Shown piece after piece: positions 13,140 through 25,385 of a stretch of DNA of 64,000 nt (position 1 is the stretch's first letter; each line of letters begins with the position of its first letter). Both the position numbers and the translations under genes were made by a program. The notes beneath the pieces were generated by a model. That model was not told the origin of the DNA. It ran no database searches and saw only the letters and a program-made list of their open reading frames with translations. The DNA is from Microcebus murinus (Eukaryota; Chordata; Mammalia; Primates; Cheirogaleidae): contig NC_134106.1 in the NCBI RefSeq assembly GCF_040939455.1, positions 84,575,001-84,639,000 on the forward strand. The letters are read 5' to 3'.

Positions 13140-14530
13140 CATCACTGTTAGCTTGCCGATGCTGTAATGTATAGTTATAAAGCATGTGGTAAAACCAAGC
13201 GATTCTGTGTGTGTCTGCTCACCATCACACTTGCATTGTAAAATGAGTTCCCTGGTTGGAAGCCTTGCCCAGTGGGATAGTATGACAGTGGATGAGGCCC
13301 TCTAAAAGCCCATGGACGGAGGCGCTCCCAGAAGTATTGCAGGCAGGGCATGAGAATCTATATTCAGAGTGGGTGATAGTTCCAGTGAAGATGCATCCTG
13401 TCCTCTACCCCCACCTGCCTTGGTAGGAGGGGTCCGGTTGTCTGCTAGGAAGAGTGTTGCTGACTTAGAGGGCTTGGTGTTGCCCCCTGTGGTGGCCAGG
13501 CTTGGCGCTCAGAGAGGCTGTGGCCAGGCAAGCTCTGGGGTGAGTCCATGTGGTTGAGCCCACGCCTGACCATCAGACCTGCTGGTAAGACCACTTCAGG
13601 TGCATATCCACTGGGCATGTTTTTCGGGAAGTGACAGAAAGAGTGGCTGACATCCACATACCAGGCTGTCTTATCTTGCTCTTTGGTGAGAGCTACCTCT
13701 ACTGAAGCTGCTGTTTGGGGAAAATCCCCAAAAGGACCAACATCCTTACACTCTGTGACTTCAGAAAGGTGTGTTCAAGTACTTTTTTTCCCAGAGCAAC
13801 TTGTCACTGATTTCTTACTCTTGCTCCCTCCAAGTCCCTGAATACCCCATGAAACTATTAGCCTTGGTCTCTCAATCAGTGCAGTTCCATACCACTGGCA
13901 TCTCTCCCTGCATAGTGAGCAAGCCACTGTCCTTAAGGTCATTCCCCTGTGGGGCTGTGGAGCTGCAGCTGTCCACTTCCAAATATGCCAGCAGAACCAT
14001 CTCAAAAGAAAGTTCATGTCTTTTTGTCTTCAATTAACTGGTTACTGGGAGACCCAGTTGGGTCATAGGTGTGGGGTGAGGGAAGATGTCAACGCAGTAG
14101 GAGGAAGTGCACAGAAGCTGCAGGCACTCATTCAAGCAACTTACTTGTGGCTTTAAGCCCAGTTTCCCACATACCAATTCAATTTGCTGATGTATAGCCG
14201 CTACCTATGCACAGCTACATGACACAGTGACTCAGAGAACACCCAGCTCTCAACGTGCATCTTGGGTTGCATAGGAATTACCAGGGACCCTTAGCAAGCC
14301 AGGAGCTACTTTTTATGAGGAGAGGAGTTAGCAAAAGGAGAGAATGATCTTGCTCCCAAATCCTAAGGGACCAGCCACATGTGACCTCCTGTCAGGGCCT
14401 GGTAATGACCACACTGGATCTGCTGGAACATATACATGGTCCCCGTGCAGAGCAGCTTGCTTGGCAGAGCCTTCTCTAGCTATGGGACCCACTCAAATCT
14501 AGAGCCTGATAGGTAACTTAGATCAAAGGG
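13140..14530 (-). pseudogene. ERV-L pol relic (RNase H to integrase region), antisense
   Basis: Read on the plus strand, the order of segments matches the reverse of mammalian ERV-L pol. Examples are AGGCCCTCTAAAAGCCCATGG, GTTGAGCCCACGCCTGACC, CTGCAGCTGTCCACTTCC, and CAAATCCTAAGGG at 14355. Frames are broken by many stops and indels, so it is an ancient dead copy. No flanking LTR pair is clear; an Alu fragment follows at 14632. No function is expected. Confidence 0.65.
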
Positions 14531-14631
14531 TCAAATATGTTGCTCGCAGAATCTATTTCCATATATATTCCTCAGGTTGTATGCAATATAAACCAGTAAA
14601 ATTTGCAATTATTTTGATGCATATGGAATCT

Positions 14632-14798
14632 TTTTTAAAAAAATATTTTTAGTTGGCCAATTAATTTCTTTCTATTTATAGTAGAGACGGGGTCTCACTC
14701 TTGCTCCGGCTGGTTTCGAACACCTGACCTCAAGCCATCTGCCCAACTCGGCCTCCCACAGTGCTAGGATTACAGGCGTGAGCCACCACGCCCAGCCT
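14632..14798 (-). mobile_element. Truncated Alu (left half, strepsirrhine type)
   Basis: The reverse complement carries the linker TTAGTTGGCCAATTAATTTC, TATAGTAGAGACGGGGTCTC and the 5' end GGATTACAGGCGTGAGCCACC. Only the left monomer and linker are present. Confidence 0.9.
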
Positions 14799-16409
14799 GC
14801 ATGTGGAATCTTTGAGTCAGATTTTATATTTATCCCCTTATGGTCCGCAGTGAACCCACAGCTGTTGTTAGACTCTAATCCAGATGTGGGAGCATTGAGA
14901 GGTGGAGGGGTGGATCTGAGGAAGAATCTGCATCCCCTGGCAGGTAACTACCTCAGGTGAGCTGAACACATGGTCTCCAAGTACCATGTGCTCACCTGCT
15001 CGCCCGGGTAGGGGGAGGCTGCTAATGGCAAGGGAGGCGTGATGAGATGTGGGATTCAAGGTCCTCAGAGTAGTAGGAATCTCTTCTAATGATCCCTTTA
15101 TAATCTCAGGTATTCTTTCTTTCCTGATCAACACTTTGACTTTACATATGAGACCTGGCAAAGCTCTAATTTCCATTTGTATTTGTATTCATAATTCAGC
15201 CACCTTCAGGATTCAACTCTGGTTTAGCTGGTTGTCCTACATCTTGACTATCTGGCTATGAGAAATAAAGAAGTTGAGGACATCATAGAAGCTCCCTCCT
15301 CCCTATGCATGCCTTGAGATGAGAATTTAGAACATTGAGCTTGTCACTTCCTTGTCCCCAAATACTCAGTGCAGTGAGAAATAGGCATTAAGCCCCACCT
15401 TGAACACTTCATTTCCATCAGAACATTCTATGCAACAGCCACTCAGTCCTCCCATACTTGGCCTTCTTTAGGCTTTTGATTCCAGGAAACTACATTTGAG
15501 CAATTTAAATGGCTTTGCCGTCAGCCATGGATGGTGGACATCCCATATTTCAGTGGTGATAAGATCATTACTATCTTCAAATCTGGTAAGATCTGAGGAA
15601 CAATCTTCTGGTACCAAAAACTGTCTATTAGCATTCAGACAGGGAAAAAAAACCCACTCTATTCATCCAAGGTTTAGAGGCTTTCATGTAAGGAAACAAT
15701 GGCTTACACAAACTGTTGGAAGAACTACGTGAGTAAAGGTCAGGGAAGCTGCCAGCAGCGATCTCAAGCTGGCACACCGGAGTGTGGCTCTTAAGCGCTT
15801 CCCAGGAAGCCACCGTGATTCTCCAGAACTTCTGGCGAGCAAGCTCCTGCCAGCCCCTCTGCTGGAGCAATGAGCACGTGGCTCTGCAGAACTTGCTGGG
15901 AAGCTGCTGTGACACACATCTGCTCACAGCCCTGCCCCTGCTGCCTCCAGACACCGACAGCCCTTCATCCTCTTGCATCTTCGAAATCTCCCCTGAGTGC
16001 CTCTGACAGCCAGAGTCTTACCCAGAACCATACTGGGTAAGGATTCTGGGGAAATAGAACCCACAGCTTCCCTTCTGCAGCGTAGGGGAGACCCTTGCAT
16101 ACAGTGTTGGCGACAGTGAGTCAACCCCAGACTGTCCTGGGTAAGGATATCTCTGTGCTTTTCCGTGAGAGAGAAATCTTGGCTTCCGATTTGGATAAAG
16201 TGATGGGAGGAAGAAAATGCAGTGATTGGGGCAGGGAGTGATGATTGGCTTGTAGCAGAGCAAATGAGGACTCATACTCAAGTGTGGCAAGTTGTTCCAT
16301 AGCCACAAGTTTTCCTGCCCTAGATGCATGTCCCTTTGCCAAGGTGCCTTTGCACCCCTCCCTTCCAAGAGGTGGCCATCTTTCCCCCTCCCTGCTTTTG
16401 CAGATAGAA
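14799..16409. other. Intergenic stretch
   Basis: Moderately GC-rich at 15.7-16.4 kb, which produces chance ORFs of up to 189 codons on both strands with no recognisable domain. No repeat is named with confidence. Confidence 0.45.
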
Positions 16410-16795
16410 TTGGCAGATGTTGTGTGAGCTCTGGAGCCTCAGCCTCAGGGGGCTGGTGCTCTGCCTCCAGGTCTCCCATCAGGGAGCTGCTCAGGCTCAC
16501 TGGAGGGTGAGCAACCCTGCAGAGGAGAAATGAGGCCCAGCCGACAGCCAGCACTGCCCGCCATGCGTGGACACTACCATCTTGCAACCCCTAGCCCGGC
16601 TGCCTTTCCAGTTGAATGTCACCCAGGAGTGTGCCCAGGACAAATGAGCAGAGGAACTGCCTACCTAAGGAGTGTGCCCAGGACAAATGAGCAGAGGAAC
16701 TGCCTACCTAACCCTCCGAAGCATGAGGAATAATACATCACCCTTGTTTTAGGCCATTATGGTTTGTTGTGCAGCATCGGATATCTGAAACACCA
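16410..16795 (+). mobile_element. MLT1-type LTR
   Basis: CAGCCGACAGCCAGCACTGCC, then a GTGCCCAGGACAAATGAGC segment, and an end of GTTTGTTGTGCAGCATCGGA and ATCTGAAAC. This is the layout of MLT1 LTR 3' halves. It contains a perfect 43-bp tandem duplication. Confidence 0.6.
16626..16711. repeat. Perfect 43-bp tandem duplication
   Basis: Copies 16626-16668 and 16669-16711 both begin GGAGTGTGCCCAGGAC and end CTGCCTACCTAA. No mismatch is seen, so the event looks recent relative to the LTR around it. Confidence 0.95.
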
Positions 16796-17279
16796 ATGGC
16801 AGGAAACTCAAATACAGTGAAAAAAGTTGTGAAGAAGAGGAAATGAGTGGCAGCTGTACTATTTACAACACTCTGCTATTTGCTTTATTGTTTAGTGAGC
16901 GCTCGTGCAGATTCTGGCAAGAATCATTTAGACACTTTTAAAACCTTCCTCTGGGCAATGAATGGGAGACCTCTTGACAGTAGGTACAGATCCTTTATAT
17001 AAACAAAAGGGACAAGAAAAAGAAAAAAATATTCAAAAACATATTTACTTATATTTCTTACTTCATGAAAGAGGATTTCTGTAGGGTTTTGTTTCGAGGA
17101 ACTTGAAAGCAAACCATTACCACAAAGACTTGTTTCATTTTACTTTTAAAACTTAAGAAGATGAAACTTCCCTGAAAAAGCAACTATGTGCAATGTCCAG
17201 CATCCCTCAGTGTTCTCTTCTATTAATTATTTAGATATATTGGGCTGGAAGATCAAAATATAATAATAATACCACCAAC
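16796..17279. other. Intergenic stretch
   Basis: AT-rich, nothing recognised. Confidence 0.5.
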
Positions 17280-17530
17280 AATTCACATTCACTAGGTGTC
17301 AGACTGTGTTAAATAATTTACATGCACTGTTTAAATTAATAATTGCAATAATGCGATGAACAGGTACTGTTATCATCTCTATTTTACACAGGAGGAAACT
17401 GGACCTCAGAGAGAATAGATAATGTACACAAGGTTACATAGCTGGTTTAGGGGGTAGGAACTGGGCCATGGCTTTCTAATCAATAATGTGACTCCAGGTG
17501 CTTGTCACAGGGCTTGGTGATGGGTGTAGT
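17280..17530 (-). mobile_element. MIR SINE
   Basis: TTTACATGCACTGTTTAAATT, TATTTTACACAGGAGGAAACT and CAAGGTTACATAGCTGG form the reverse of MIR over most of its length. Confidence 0.85.
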
Positions 17531-18018
17531 GACACTGCTGGTCACTGAGTGCTACGCCAGCCTGTACTGCTGCAGATGTTTGGGGCCCTGGTCCCCAACA
17601 CACTTGGATTAAAACAATGAATAAACAAAAACAGTATGTGGATTTTCTTCTCTGATCACACACACCATCCATCAAAGCCCAAGCTCTTTCTATGAGACCA
17701 CAAGGTCTCCCAAATATTTTCTGAATTTCCTTTTTGTGTGTGTGATTATACTGTTATTTTTAAAATGTGTGTGATATAGATATTAGGACAAGATAGAAAC
17801 TACTCATTTTCCCACTATACAGAGATAATCACTATTAGTAATTATTTTGGTGTTTTAAAAAAATATTTGGCATTTGTATGATTTCTAAGTCCTTGAAGTA
17901 TATATGTATGACCTATATTGTATAAACTTATAAGTGATATATGTATGTGTGTCCATATAGAAAAGAAACATAGATATGGTTTTCTCACCTACTTGTTTCC
18001 CTTGACATTATATCATAT
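17531..18018. other. Intergenic stretch
   Basis: AT-rich sequence with TGTG-rich patches at 17735-17770, no gene. Confidence 0.5.
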
Positions 18019-18061
18019 TCCCCCCCCCCCCAGGTCAGTCACTTTTTTCTTTTTTTTTTTT
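18019..18061. repeat. Poly-C and poly-T runs
   Basis: About 12 C, then a short spacer, then about 18 mostly T. Run lengths are prone to assembly error. Confidence 0.8.
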
Positions 18062-18294
18062 AAACGTGGTGTCCATGGCTGCAAGGAATTCCCTAATGCA
18101 CCGGTACAGTCGCTGTAGGATGTTTTCACCAAGTTAGGACATAAAAGAGTTAAAGCCTGGGACAATTTCCTTATACATCCCATCAATTCACGGTAGAGGC
18201 CACAATGTTTTTGACACGTGCAAGTCCCAATCTTTACACCTGCTTTTGCATTGCTTCTTACAGAAAGGCGACGTGAAAAAATTGCAGACTTTGT

Positions 18295-18482
18295 GTAAAC
18301 AGACCTGGACTCCAATCCTGCCCTGTCTCAGCGACCTTGGTCCAGTTAGAGCCTCCTGGAGCCTCATTTGCTTGTATGTCGAATGCGGGTGATGACTCCT
18401 TCCTCCCAAGGGTGCTGTGAGATTCATGAGATAGTGTTGGTGAAGCGTCTGCTACGTAGTGAGCGCTCAGTCTTAGCATTTA
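18295..18482 (+). mobile_element. MIR SINE
   Basis: ACCTGGACTCCAATCCTGCC, GAGCCTCATTTGCTTGTATG and GTAGTGAGCGCTCAG follow the MIR order. Confidence 0.7.
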
Positions 18483-18689
18483 TGCTAACTCCGTTTCCCA
18501 GGCTTCTTTTCTTGGGGGGAAGGCAAAGAAAGGCTAGTTTTTAAATACCAATTATTTATCTCAGAATGTCCATTAAGTGTGTCTGTTTTGCATGTCTGGG
18601 GGCTACTCAGGCTTTGAAGCAAGCTCCTTGCAGCAGTTGATAACAGAGCAGCAGCACAACAAAGCAAACGAGGGCTGCGGAACCAACTG

Positions 18690-18915
18690 CCCGGACTGGC
18701 TCTACCCCTCCCCAGCTCTCTCCTTGTCTCTCTCCTCAGCTCTCTCCTTGTCTCAGTCTCTCCTTGACTCTCTCTCCTTGTCTCAGTTTTCTCGCCTGTC
18801 CAATGCAAAAACAGCGGTATTCCCTCTACAAGATTAAATAAATTAATACTCGTAAAGGGTTATATGGCAGGAGATTGGACAGAATGAAGTGCTTAATGAA
18901 TGTTAGCCCTTATGG
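18690..18915 (+). repeat. CT-rich low complexity followed by a MIR 3' part
   Basis: Positions 18690-18790 have imperfect copies of CTCTCCTTGTCTC. Positions 18785-18915 continue as MIR (CAGTTTTCTCGCCTGTCCAAT, GAAGTGCTTAATGAATGTTAG). Confidence 0.6.
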
Positions 18916-20418
18916 TTCAACATCTTCATCTTCACAATAGGCAGGGCGTGTGATTGATTTCAGGCCAGAGACGGTGGGCAGAAGTGGTAGGTATCATCTC
19001 CAGGCCTGGACCCTAAAGCGTCCCATGGGGCCCTGTGGGCTCTCTCTGCTCATCCTGTGGCTCCTGGAGGTGCAGGGGAGGGGGGTCTCTGAAGCTCATG
19101 CAGGGTGGAAGAGCCTCAAGGCAGAGGAGCCTGTATCCCTATTCACCACGTGGAAGGATGTTGCCCAAACACCAAGCAGCCTATTGAACTATCATGTGAG
19201 CAAAACCCAAATGCGCTATTTGCGAGCTGTTACAACATGCAAACTGCTTTACTAATATAGGAGTCATTTCCTAATTTGCTGGTGGAAAACTATGATAATC
19301 AGTGGATTTTCCTCAATGTAAATTGTACTGTCTACATTTTTCTCTTAAACCTTTGGCCCATAGTATTGTCTGCTCACAATGCCAACAAGGGACAAAACTA
19401 ACAATTCACAAATGAAGAGAGATTGCAAACCTGAGGGATAAACGATCATTCTTAGCTCAGAAATTTGTTCTGTTGGTCTTCAGGTATGCCCATGATTATA
19501 ATTGTACATTGGACACATAGGAGGGACAGATTTTCTGCTAGAAAGAACTTTTTTTAGTATGTGAGATGAATTTAGCCTATCATTATTTTAAAGTTTCACA
19601 AAAGCTTTCACGTGCTAAATCATTAAGGCAGTGCACTAAATGACTGAGCCAAAGCCCCCAGACCATGGACCCTTCCTGCGATTTGCAACTCACCCAGAAC
19701 TTGGTCGTCTGGCAAATTAGGTGTGTTGTGATATCATGAAATAGTAATTTAAGGTTCTTCCCCAGCCCAAGGAGTTAGGGTACATCACCACCGCCCCTCA
19801 GGGAAGGGACATCCTGTATACAGAGAAATAAAGGGTCACATTTTTGGCTTGTGAATTTCACCAGCCACAGTTCCGTTCTAAGACAAAAGGTTTGGGGAAA
19901 TAATGCCTCAGGAAGAGCTGGCTGTTGTCTATACCCAGATTGGCAGAAGGGTCTCCAAACTGGGAATGGCAGAAAAGCTGGAGAAAAATCAAGACAGTTA
20001 GACCCTTGGGGTGCAGAAGGAGGTGCATTTCCCTGCTCCTCCCCACCCCAGGATAAATCCAGGGCCAGGGCGGCGAAAGTGTCCCCAGGTGGGCGCTTTG
20101 AAGATCCAGAGAACGGGTAACACAAGAGCCAGCCGGTGTGCCACAGCGCCCCACTCCCAGGGTGGCACCGAGTGGCCAACGTGACGCTCCAAGCGAGGAG
20201 CCCGAGACTCTGGGGTGTCCTAGTGCCCCAGGAAGACAGCACTGTGGACTCCCTGCCTCAAAGAGAAAGGAAATAGCTTGAAAAAAGCCAGCCTGGAGGG
20301 TCCCAGATCAGCTCCGTCAGACCTGCGGCCGGACACCACAATCACCAGGGCGTTCAGCGTGATGCCTGGTGGCTGAGGACCACAGCCTGCCTTCCTGCAC
20401 CGCACACAGTGGAGGCCT
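18916..20418. other. Intergenic stretch
   Basis: No repeat recognised. Positions 19775-20400 are GC-richer and give overlapping ORFs of 60-155 codons with no domain or coding character that I can see. Confidence 0.45.
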
Positions 20419-20441
20419 TTAATTTAATAATAATAATAATA
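20419..20441. repeat. (TAA)n simple repeat
   Basis: A short run of TAA units stands just before the 3' end of the antisense L1. It may be the remnant of that L1's tail or insertion site. Confidence 0.7.
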
Positions 20442-21040
20442 AAAACTTATCTCTCAGTATAAGTTTGAGTATAATTTTGAAGTAAAATTGAGTATGATTT
20501 TTTTTATACTTTGTCGAGGTAAAATTCACACACCACAAAATTCACCCTCTAAAGTGCACGCACTATTTGGTGGCTTGAGTGTATGCATAGGTTTGTGGAG
20601 CCATCTCCGTGATCTAACCCCAGAACATTCCCATCCCTAGGAAGGAAACTCCGTCCTCATCAGCAGTCACGCCCTGTCCCCTCCTCTTCCCAGTCCCCAG
20701 CAACTGCTGGTCAACTTTCTGTTTATGGATTCCACTGTTCTGGAAATTTTCTATACATGGAAGCATACAACATGTGTCCTGTGAGTGACTTTTTTCACAC
20801 TATTACATAATGTTTTCAAGGCTTATCCATATTGCAGCATGTATCAGTACTTCATTCCTTTTTATGGTAAAAAATAAAATAAAAATCCATCGTATTGATA
20901 TACAGTACCCCATTTTTTTGAACCCATTTATCAGTGTAGATATTTGGGGTTGTTTCTACTTCTTGGCTATTATTAATAAGTCTGCTATGGACATCCCTGT
21001 ACAGATTTTTGCATGGATATGTTTATATATCTTGGATGTC

Positions 21041-21550
21041 GTGTTAGTTTTGTATGCCTGTTGTAACACATGACCATAAATAGTAGCTTTAAATAACAAA
21101 AGATTACCATCTTAAAGTTCTGGAGGTCAGAAGTCTGAACTGAATCGCACTGGGCTAAAATCAAGGTAGCAGAGCTTCATTCCTTTTTGGAGGCTTCAGG
21201 GAAGGCCCTAGGCTTCATTTCAGCTTCTAGAAGCCACGTTCTCTGGTTCATGCTTTTCTTTTTCTATCATCAAAGCTAGCAGTGTTGGGCAGAAACCTCT
21301 GCATGCTACTGTCTCTCTGGTTCTCCTTAGTCCTTTAGTCCTGTCTCCTCTCAGTCTTTTAAGGGCCCTTGTGATTCCACTGGGCCCACTGGCATAATCC
21401 AGAATAATCTCACTATTTTAAGGTTAGCTGATTAACAATCTTATTTCCCTCTCAGTCTTAATTCCCCCTTTCCATGTACCAACACATTCACAGTTTCCAG
21501 GAATTAAGTGCAGATGTCTTTGGAGGGCCATTATTCTGCCCACCACTGGT
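21041..21550 (-). mobile_element. MLT1-type LTR inserted in the L1
   Basis: It begins GTTAGTTTTGTATGCCTGTTG and ends GCCATTATTCTGCCCACC, the reverse of MLT1 LTRs (internal AAGTTCTGGAGGTCAGAAGTC). L1 sequence continues on both sides, so this insertion is younger than the L1. Confidence 0.75.
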
Positions 21551-22340
21551 ATCTGCCTAGGATGGAATGGCTGAGTCACATGATAAGCGAATCTTAAATT
21601 ATTTGAGGAATGGCCAAACTATTTTCCTAAACTGCTGTACCAGTTTCCATCCCCACTAACAATATGTGAAGGTTCCTCTTTCTCATGCACATCCTCATTA
21701 GCATTTGTTATGTCTGTTTTTTTTTTTTTTATTTTGCCATCCTAGAGGGTATAGAGTGGTATCACATTGTGATTTGATTTACACTTTCCGAATGACTAAT
21801 GATGTTGAGCATCATTTCATGCACATAATGTCCATTTGTATATCTTTTTTGTAGAAATATCTATTCAAATCCTTTCCCCATTTAAATTGGGCTTCTTGGC
21901 TGTTTATTGCTGAGTTGTAAGAGTTCTTTATATATTGTGGATACTAGACCCTCATCAGATATATGATTTGCAAATATTCCCTCCCATTCTGTGGTTTATC
22001 TTTTCACTTGTTTGATGATGCTTTTTAAAGCACAAAAATTTTTAATTTTTATGATGTCCAGTTTAGATATTTTTTGTCACTTGTCCTTATTAGGTGTCAT
22101 AGCTGAATAACTGACTCATCCAAAATCAAGAAAATTTACTTCTGTGCCTTCTAACAAGAATTTTATCTTTTTAACCATTACATTTAGGTCTCTAATCCTC
22201 TTAGAGTTAATTTTTATGGATGGTGTTATGTAGCAAGGGTCTACTTTTATTCATTTGCATGTGGATATCCAGTTATCCCAGCACTATTTGTTGAAAAGAC
22301 TATTCTTTGCTCACTGAATCTTTTTGGCATTCTTGTTGAA

Positions 22341-22393
22341 GATCAAATGACCACATTTGATCAAATGACCAAATGATCAAATGACCACAAATG
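22341..22393. repeat. Short imperfect repeat of GATCAAATGACCA
   Basis: Three to four imperfect copies (GATCAAATGACCA, then TTTGATCAAATGACC, then AATGATCAAATGACCA) lie within the L1 ORF2 relic, consistent with local slippage. Confidence 0.8.
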
Positions 22394-22995
22394 TGAGTGT
22401 TTATTTCTGTACTCTCAATTCCATTGATCTACATTGCCATCCCTTCTGCCAGAACACTCTGTTTTGATTGCTGAAGCTATGTAGTAAGTTCTGAAATTGG
22501 GAAATGTGAGTCTCCAATTATATACTTCTTTTTCAAGATTGTTTTGGATATTCTGGATCTCTTATGTTTTAGGACCAATTTATTGATTTCTGCAAAAAAA
22601 ATGCAGCTGGGATTTTGATAGGCCAATATTGTGTTGAATCTATAGACCAATTTAGGATTTCTGACATCTTAACAATATCAGGTCTTATGGTCCATGAATA
22701 AAGGATTTCTTTTTATTTATTTAACAGTTTTTAAAATTCTTTCAGTGGTAATTTGTGGTTTTCAGTGTACAAGTCTTATCATTTATTAACTGTGTTCCTA
22801 AGTATTTTATTTTGTCAATGCTATTAGAAATGCTATTGCTGTTTTGATGCATTTTTAGATTTTTCATTACTGGCGGATAGAAATACAATTGATATTTTAT
22901 ATTTATCTGGTATTCTACAGCCTTGCTGAACTTTTTTATTAATTCTAATATTTAGCATATGTGTTTGGGTCTCTGTGTGTTTCTGTGTATTCCTT

Positions 22996-23198
22996 CAGGG
23001 GTGGGGAACCTGTGGACTTCCATTTTAATAAAATCCTTTTATTTTTATTAATACATTTTCTTCATCTCTTATATTTTTATTTCATTTTTTTAAAAAAAAA
23101 ATCTAGATGTTTTCTGTAAAATTTAGATTTAGTCAAAAGGCTCCACTTAAGGACCTAGAAGGCCACATGCGACCTTAAGGCTGCAGGTTCCCTTCTGA
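22996..23198. mobile_element. Small hAT-like non-autonomous DNA element
   Basis: The left end is CAGGGGTGGGGAACCTGTGG. The right end, reversed, is CAGAAGGGAACCTGCAGCC, giving imperfect terminal inverted repeats about 200 bp apart. It sits inside the L1. A target duplication is not clear. Confidence 0.55.
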
Positions 23199-24560
23199 TG
23201 AGTTCTCCTGTGTGTAGAATTCTTGGTTGGCAGTCTTTTTCCTCCTGCACTTTAAATGTACTCTCCCACTACTTCTGGCCTTCATGGTTTGCTGAGAAGG
23301 CAGCTGTAGTCTTATTGAGGATTCCTTGTGTCTGATGAATCACTTTTCTCTTGCTGCTTTTAAAATGCTCTCTTTGTCTTTGGCTTTTTTTGCAGTTTGA
23401 CTGTGATGTGTCTAGTTGTGGATTTCTTTGAGGTTACCCTGCATGCAGTTTGTTCAGCTTCTTGGGTGTGAAGATTAATACTTGCAAAGTCTTGGCCATT
23501 ATTTCTTCAAGAATTTTTTTTTTTTTTGTCTTATCTCTCACCTCTCCTTCTGGAACTCCAGTTGAAAACTGGATATTTTAAATAATATAATGTGGCAATT
23601 CTGGAAATTAGATTTTTTATCTTCTTCTCTATGGTTATTTTTTGCTGCTATTTGTGTGTTTAGTGACTTTCTATAACTAGTTATGAAAATTCTGTATTCC
23701 TCATAGTATGCAGCCCTTGAGGTCCCTGCTCAGTTGGCTTAGTGTTCAGCTAATGATTGGACAGTGATTTCCTTAATGCCTGGAAGGAATGACGTGGCCC
23801 AGCCTTTGCCAAGGGGTCTGTGTGTGCTGGAGCATGTCTTCAACACTTGAACCTCAGGTCAGCCAGATGTGAGGTTAGGCTCTTTTCAGGGCATGCACAT
23901 GTGCACTGCCTTCCGGATTCAAAGGAATATGTCAGAGCTTTCTAATGCCCATTACAGACATCTCACTTTCTAATTGTTCCTTATAAGTTTTCTGGTTAGC
24001 CTCTTTTTAGCCCCTACTGATATCACTGTCTCAAATAGCTGTGATGTTAAACAATTTGTACTTGCTGTTTTCAACGAAAACTCTGGGTCAGAGCTGTTAG
24101 CCCAGAAGGAGTTCTGAGTCAGGTAAAATAACTACAGGCTCTGGGAATGGAACTTTTCAGGAAGCTGTAAGACAGGTCAAATAGTGACAGTTTCTCTGGT
24201 GCTTTCAGGAAGCTCCTAGGCTGCTCTGATCCCTCCAGTGGCTGCTAGACTTCTGGTTTCAAAGCCACCATAATGCTCAGACTGCAAATATGCAGGGTTC
24301 TCATGAAGCTGAGTAGAGAGGGATTAGAATAGTGCAAGTAAAAATGTCACAAGGGTCACTGTTCTTACTGAGAGTTAGCCATTTTTCTTGAATAAATACT
24401 CCTTAGATTGTTGCAAGCCCTTACTTAATTTCCAAAGGTCTGAAAAATTTGACTTTGATAATTTTTTCCAGTGTTCTTCTTGCTTTTATGGATGGAGGGA
24501 GTAGATTTTTGGAGGGCTTTATTCCACCATAACATAAGTGCTTTTTTACAGCCCAGAATT

Positions 24561-25254
24561 TAAACAGAACTCTGGGGGGCAGGAGGTGGACACAGTGGGG
24601 CTAACCCTGTACTAAATTAGAAATATTGTTTTTCATCTACACCATGATCCATTTTTTTTCTCCTTACATTTTAACATCTCTGAAATTAGAATGCATCTTG
24701 CAGTCCCTATTTGCTAGTCAGTAACCCCGAATAATTTGTCATTGCCTGCTTGTGGACATCAAAACTGCAAAATATATTAGTAGTTTTTAGAAGAAAATCC
24801 TAGAGACACTAAGGCACCCTTTAAAAGTGGTGTCATCCTTGCTTCTAATGGTGCCAAAGACAACTTGGGGTAAGAAATTTTTGACTCCCCCAAAAAGTGA
24901 TGCAGAAGAAAAAGACTCTGAATATAAATACTTTAAGAATAACTTAAATGATCAATTTAACTGATATTTTACTTTTCTGTAGACCTCCAGGGATCTATAA
25001 TAAAAAAACTATATCTAAATAAGTCTAAAAGCTTTTTCAACAAACATAAAATAAAATTCTAAGTTACTACCATTTACTGGAGATATAATATGAGCACAGA
25101 CTTAATTTTAAAGTTTCTAGTCAGCTTGTTAAAAAATATAAAACAGAATGGTGAAATTAACCTTAGGAATATGTTTTTATTTAAACAGATATTTATACTA
25201 TCTGCTCAACATGTAATCAATATAAAGAAATTACTGAGCTATTTTACATTCACC
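24561..25254. other. Intergenic stretch
   Basis: AT-rich. A segment at 24640-24700 resembles one in ST6GAL2 intron 3 (52600-52660), suggesting a shared unnamed repeat. Confidence 0.4.
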
Positions 25255-25385
25255 TTTTCATATCACGTCTTGGAGATCCAGTGTGTATTTTCCACTTCAT
25301 GTCAGTTTAGGACTAGCCACGTTTCAACTATCCAATATCCACGTGTGGCTCATGGCCACTGAGACTCACAGTGCACATCTGAGTG
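25255..25385. mobile_element. hAT MITE fragment (element of the TGTCCAATA type)
   Basis: GGACTAGCCACGTTTCAACT and TCCACGTGTGGCTCATGGCC match the reverse of the common MITE that is also present at 47213-47375. Confidence 0.55.

Larger units (their letters stand above)
20470..24560 (-). mobile_element. Near full-length old L1 (L1M type), antisense, with nested insertions
   Basis: Read backwards, 20500-21040 is the 3' region. Positions 21550-22990 are decayed ORF2 (for example GACCCTCATCAGATATATGAT, ATCCAGTTATCCCAGCACTA). Positions 23200-24560 are the 5' region (TTTCTCTTGCTGCTTTTAAAA, then 5' UTR ending near CTTAGATTGTTGCAAGCCC). It is interrupted by an MLT1 LTR at 21041-21550 and a hAT-like element at 22996-23198. 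All frames are dead. Confidence 0.8.

Noticed and set aside
16018..16587. 189-codon minus-strand ORF
   Set aside because: It runs into the MLT1 LTR and is one of several overlapping frames in GC-richer DNA. No conserved motif is seen.
19775..20242. 155-codon minus-strand ORF
   Set aside because: Low-confidence frame with shadows in three other frames and no family resemblance.
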